From Streptomyces endophytica (GTDB lineage: Bacteria > Actinomycetota > Actinomycetes > Streptomycetales > Streptomycetaceae), in NCBI RefSeq assembly GCF_026153355.1, contig NZ_CP110636.1, forward strand, positions 1,736,001 to 1,800,000: a DNA stretch of 64,000 nt. The letters are read 5' to 3'. The translations under genes were made by a program, and so were the position numbers. Under the pieces are notes generated by a model. The model saw only the letters and a program-made list of their open reading frames with translations, was not told the DNA's origin and ran no database searches. Shown here in pieces: positions 63,326 through 64,000 of the stretch (the stretch's first letter is position 1; each line of letters begins with the position of its first letter).

Positions 63326-63499
63326 TCAATCACTGATCAGCGAGAGCATGCCACTCAACCCGAAGAGCCCCAGGCCAAGGGCGACGGCAGCACCGACCAC
63401 GAACAACACGCAAAGCAAGGAGATCACCACGACGATCCACGTCCGGCCGACCGCTGATGCGTAGTCAGTGTCGTCGTCACTCCAGTCGTGCCCCGTCAT
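63326..63499 (-). CDS. 57-residue small membrane protein
   Basis: ATG 63499 is preceded by GGGAGGGGA at good spacing. The product begins MTGHDWSDDDTDYASAVGRT, a short acidic cytoplasmic segment, followed by one long hydrophobic region (WIVVVISLLCVLFVV then GAAVALGLGLFGLSGMLSLI) and ends ISD. Clean codon bias and a good ribosome site support a real gene. No family recognised. Confidence 0.7.
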   Translation of the reverse strand: MTGHDWSDDDTDYASAVGRTWIVVVISLLCVLFVVGAAVALGLGLFGLSGMLSLISD

Positions 63500-63559
63500 C
63501 GCTCCCCTCCCGGCCGCACCCTACCGAGCGGGCAACGGCGAGGAGCCGATCTTCACCAC

Positions 63560-63672
63560 CGAAGGCCGCACAGCGGATCCCGCGGCACTCGGCGATCGAG
63601 ATCACCATGGATGTCTACGCTGCCGTACAGCACGACAAAGCCCCCGTCCGGATTACCCGGCGGGGGCTTTGA
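63560..63672 (+). pseudogene. Probable remnant of a tyrosine-recombinase C-terminus
   Basis: In the frame ending at 63672 the segment PRHSAIEITMDVYAAV matches the end of phage-type integrases (LGHSSIxxTLDxYxHV), where the Tyr is the catalytic nucleophile. Only about 25 residues of similarity remain, with no catalytic Arg or upstream core. It stands directly beside tRNA-Arg, a common attachment site, and shares bases with its terminator. Likely a scar of a lost integrative element. Confidence 0.5.
63637..63670 (-). terminator. Terminator of tRNA-Arg
   Basis: Ten-bp stem AAAGCCCCCG / CGGGGGCTTT with a 14-nt loop containing a further CCGG pairing, 9 nt after the tRNA 3' end on the minus strand. 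Confidence 0.8.
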
Positions 63673-63679
63673 CCTGCTG

Positions 63680-63752
63680 TGCGCTCGGCAGGATTCGAAC
63701 CTGCAACCTTCTGATCCGTAGTCAGATGCTCTATCCGTTAAGCTACGAGCGC
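63680..63752 (-). tRNA. tRNA-Arg (anticodon ACG)
   Basis: 73 nt. Acceptor GCGCTCG / CGAGCGC, discriminator A; anticodon loop CTACGGA gives ACG, the substrate of TadA for A-to-I editing; T-arm CAGGTTCGAATCCTG. CCA not encoded. Sequence beyond 63753 to the right edge shows no supportable gene. Confidence 0.96.
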
Positions 63753-64000
63753 TTGGCTTTCCGGCGGTTTTTCTTGCCGGTCGGCGTTGCGGGAACAACA
63801 TTACATGACCTGCGGCGTCAGGCGAAATCCATTCCCCTCACCCCCTTTGACCTGCGGAAATGTGTTTGCGGTCGGGGGTGGGGGTGATCCGCGGCGGGGT
63901 CGGCGGTCGATGATCTGAGCGAAGTTCGGGCGGGGGGAGCCCTCTTCGGGGTGGGGTCGCGCGGAATGGACGGGCTGAGCCCGGCGGTGGGTGTGACGGG

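Noticed and set aside
63753..64000. A gene at the right edge
   Set aside because: Short frames only, no ribosome site or motif; too little sequence to judge.

Overview
The window is very GC-rich with strong third-position G/C bias, GTG/TTG starts and TAACCT/GTTAC-type promoter elements. Its gene set (SigF/SigN-type sigma pair, XRE-DUF397 regulators, MocR and TipAL-like regulators, CYP105-like P450 with ferredoxin, LAXTG surface protein, MtrA/OmpR-type direct repeats) points to a Streptomyces or close relative. The centre (27-36 kb) looks like conserved chromosome core: LytR-C protein, upp, TadA-associated protein, tadA, tRNA-Ser(CGA), Dabb protein and two sigma factors. The flanks are more accessory.

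Layout. 1-6 kb: tandem ATP-grasp ligases, a Tat-exported amidohydrolase, and a GntR/DHA2-exporter pair. 6-9 kb: Lrp regulator with ddaH-rocD (arginine/ornithine catabolism). 9-13.4 kb: two divergent regulator/target pairs (TetR/DUF1348, MocR/methyltransferase). 13.4-18 kb: XRE-DUF397 pair, a two-gene small-protein cassette, NfeD-like/SPFH pair, MarR. 18.5-24 kb: P450 plus 3Fe-4S ferredoxin, a secreted protein, zinc alcohol dehydrogenase, LAXTG protein, SigE-type sigma factor with a membrane partner. 24-31 kb: apolipoprotein N-acyltransferase, DUF4232 lipoprotein and the core genes. 31-38.5 kb: DUF2127 membrane protein, sigma pair, lipoprotein, VOC protein, second DUF4232 lipoprotein. 38.7-46.9 kb: TipAL-like regulator, a regulator made of two GntR DNA-binding domains, a second copy of the small-protein cassette, then a MarR / exporter-fusion / YceI operon and an FG-GAP protein. 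47-57 kb: TetR/DHA2 exporter, glycosyltransferase operon (GT2-GtrA plus GT39), OmpR-type two-component system. 57-64 kb: FMN reductase, amidohydrolase, DUF2797 protein, GlxA-like regulator, NAD(P)H quinone reductase, initiator tRNA-Met, a 57-aa membrane protein, a probable integrase scar and tRNA-Arg(ACG).

Two window-wide traits matter to any reader. First, at least ten otherwise intact genes are broken by what looks like one missing base in a short G or C run; I annotate them as single genes and suspect consensus errors rather than true pseudogenes. Second, many intergenic regions hold short tandem repeats (6-24 nt units).

The most interesting leads are the duplicated two-gene cassette encoding paired small proteins (14526-15217 and 40473-40984), the double-winged-helix GntR protein beside one copy, a shared 11-nt direct-repeat element upstream of both DUF4232 lipoprotein genes, and the fusion of a 14-TM exporter to three carboxypeptidase-regulatory-like domains followed by a YceI protein carrying the same kind of domain.
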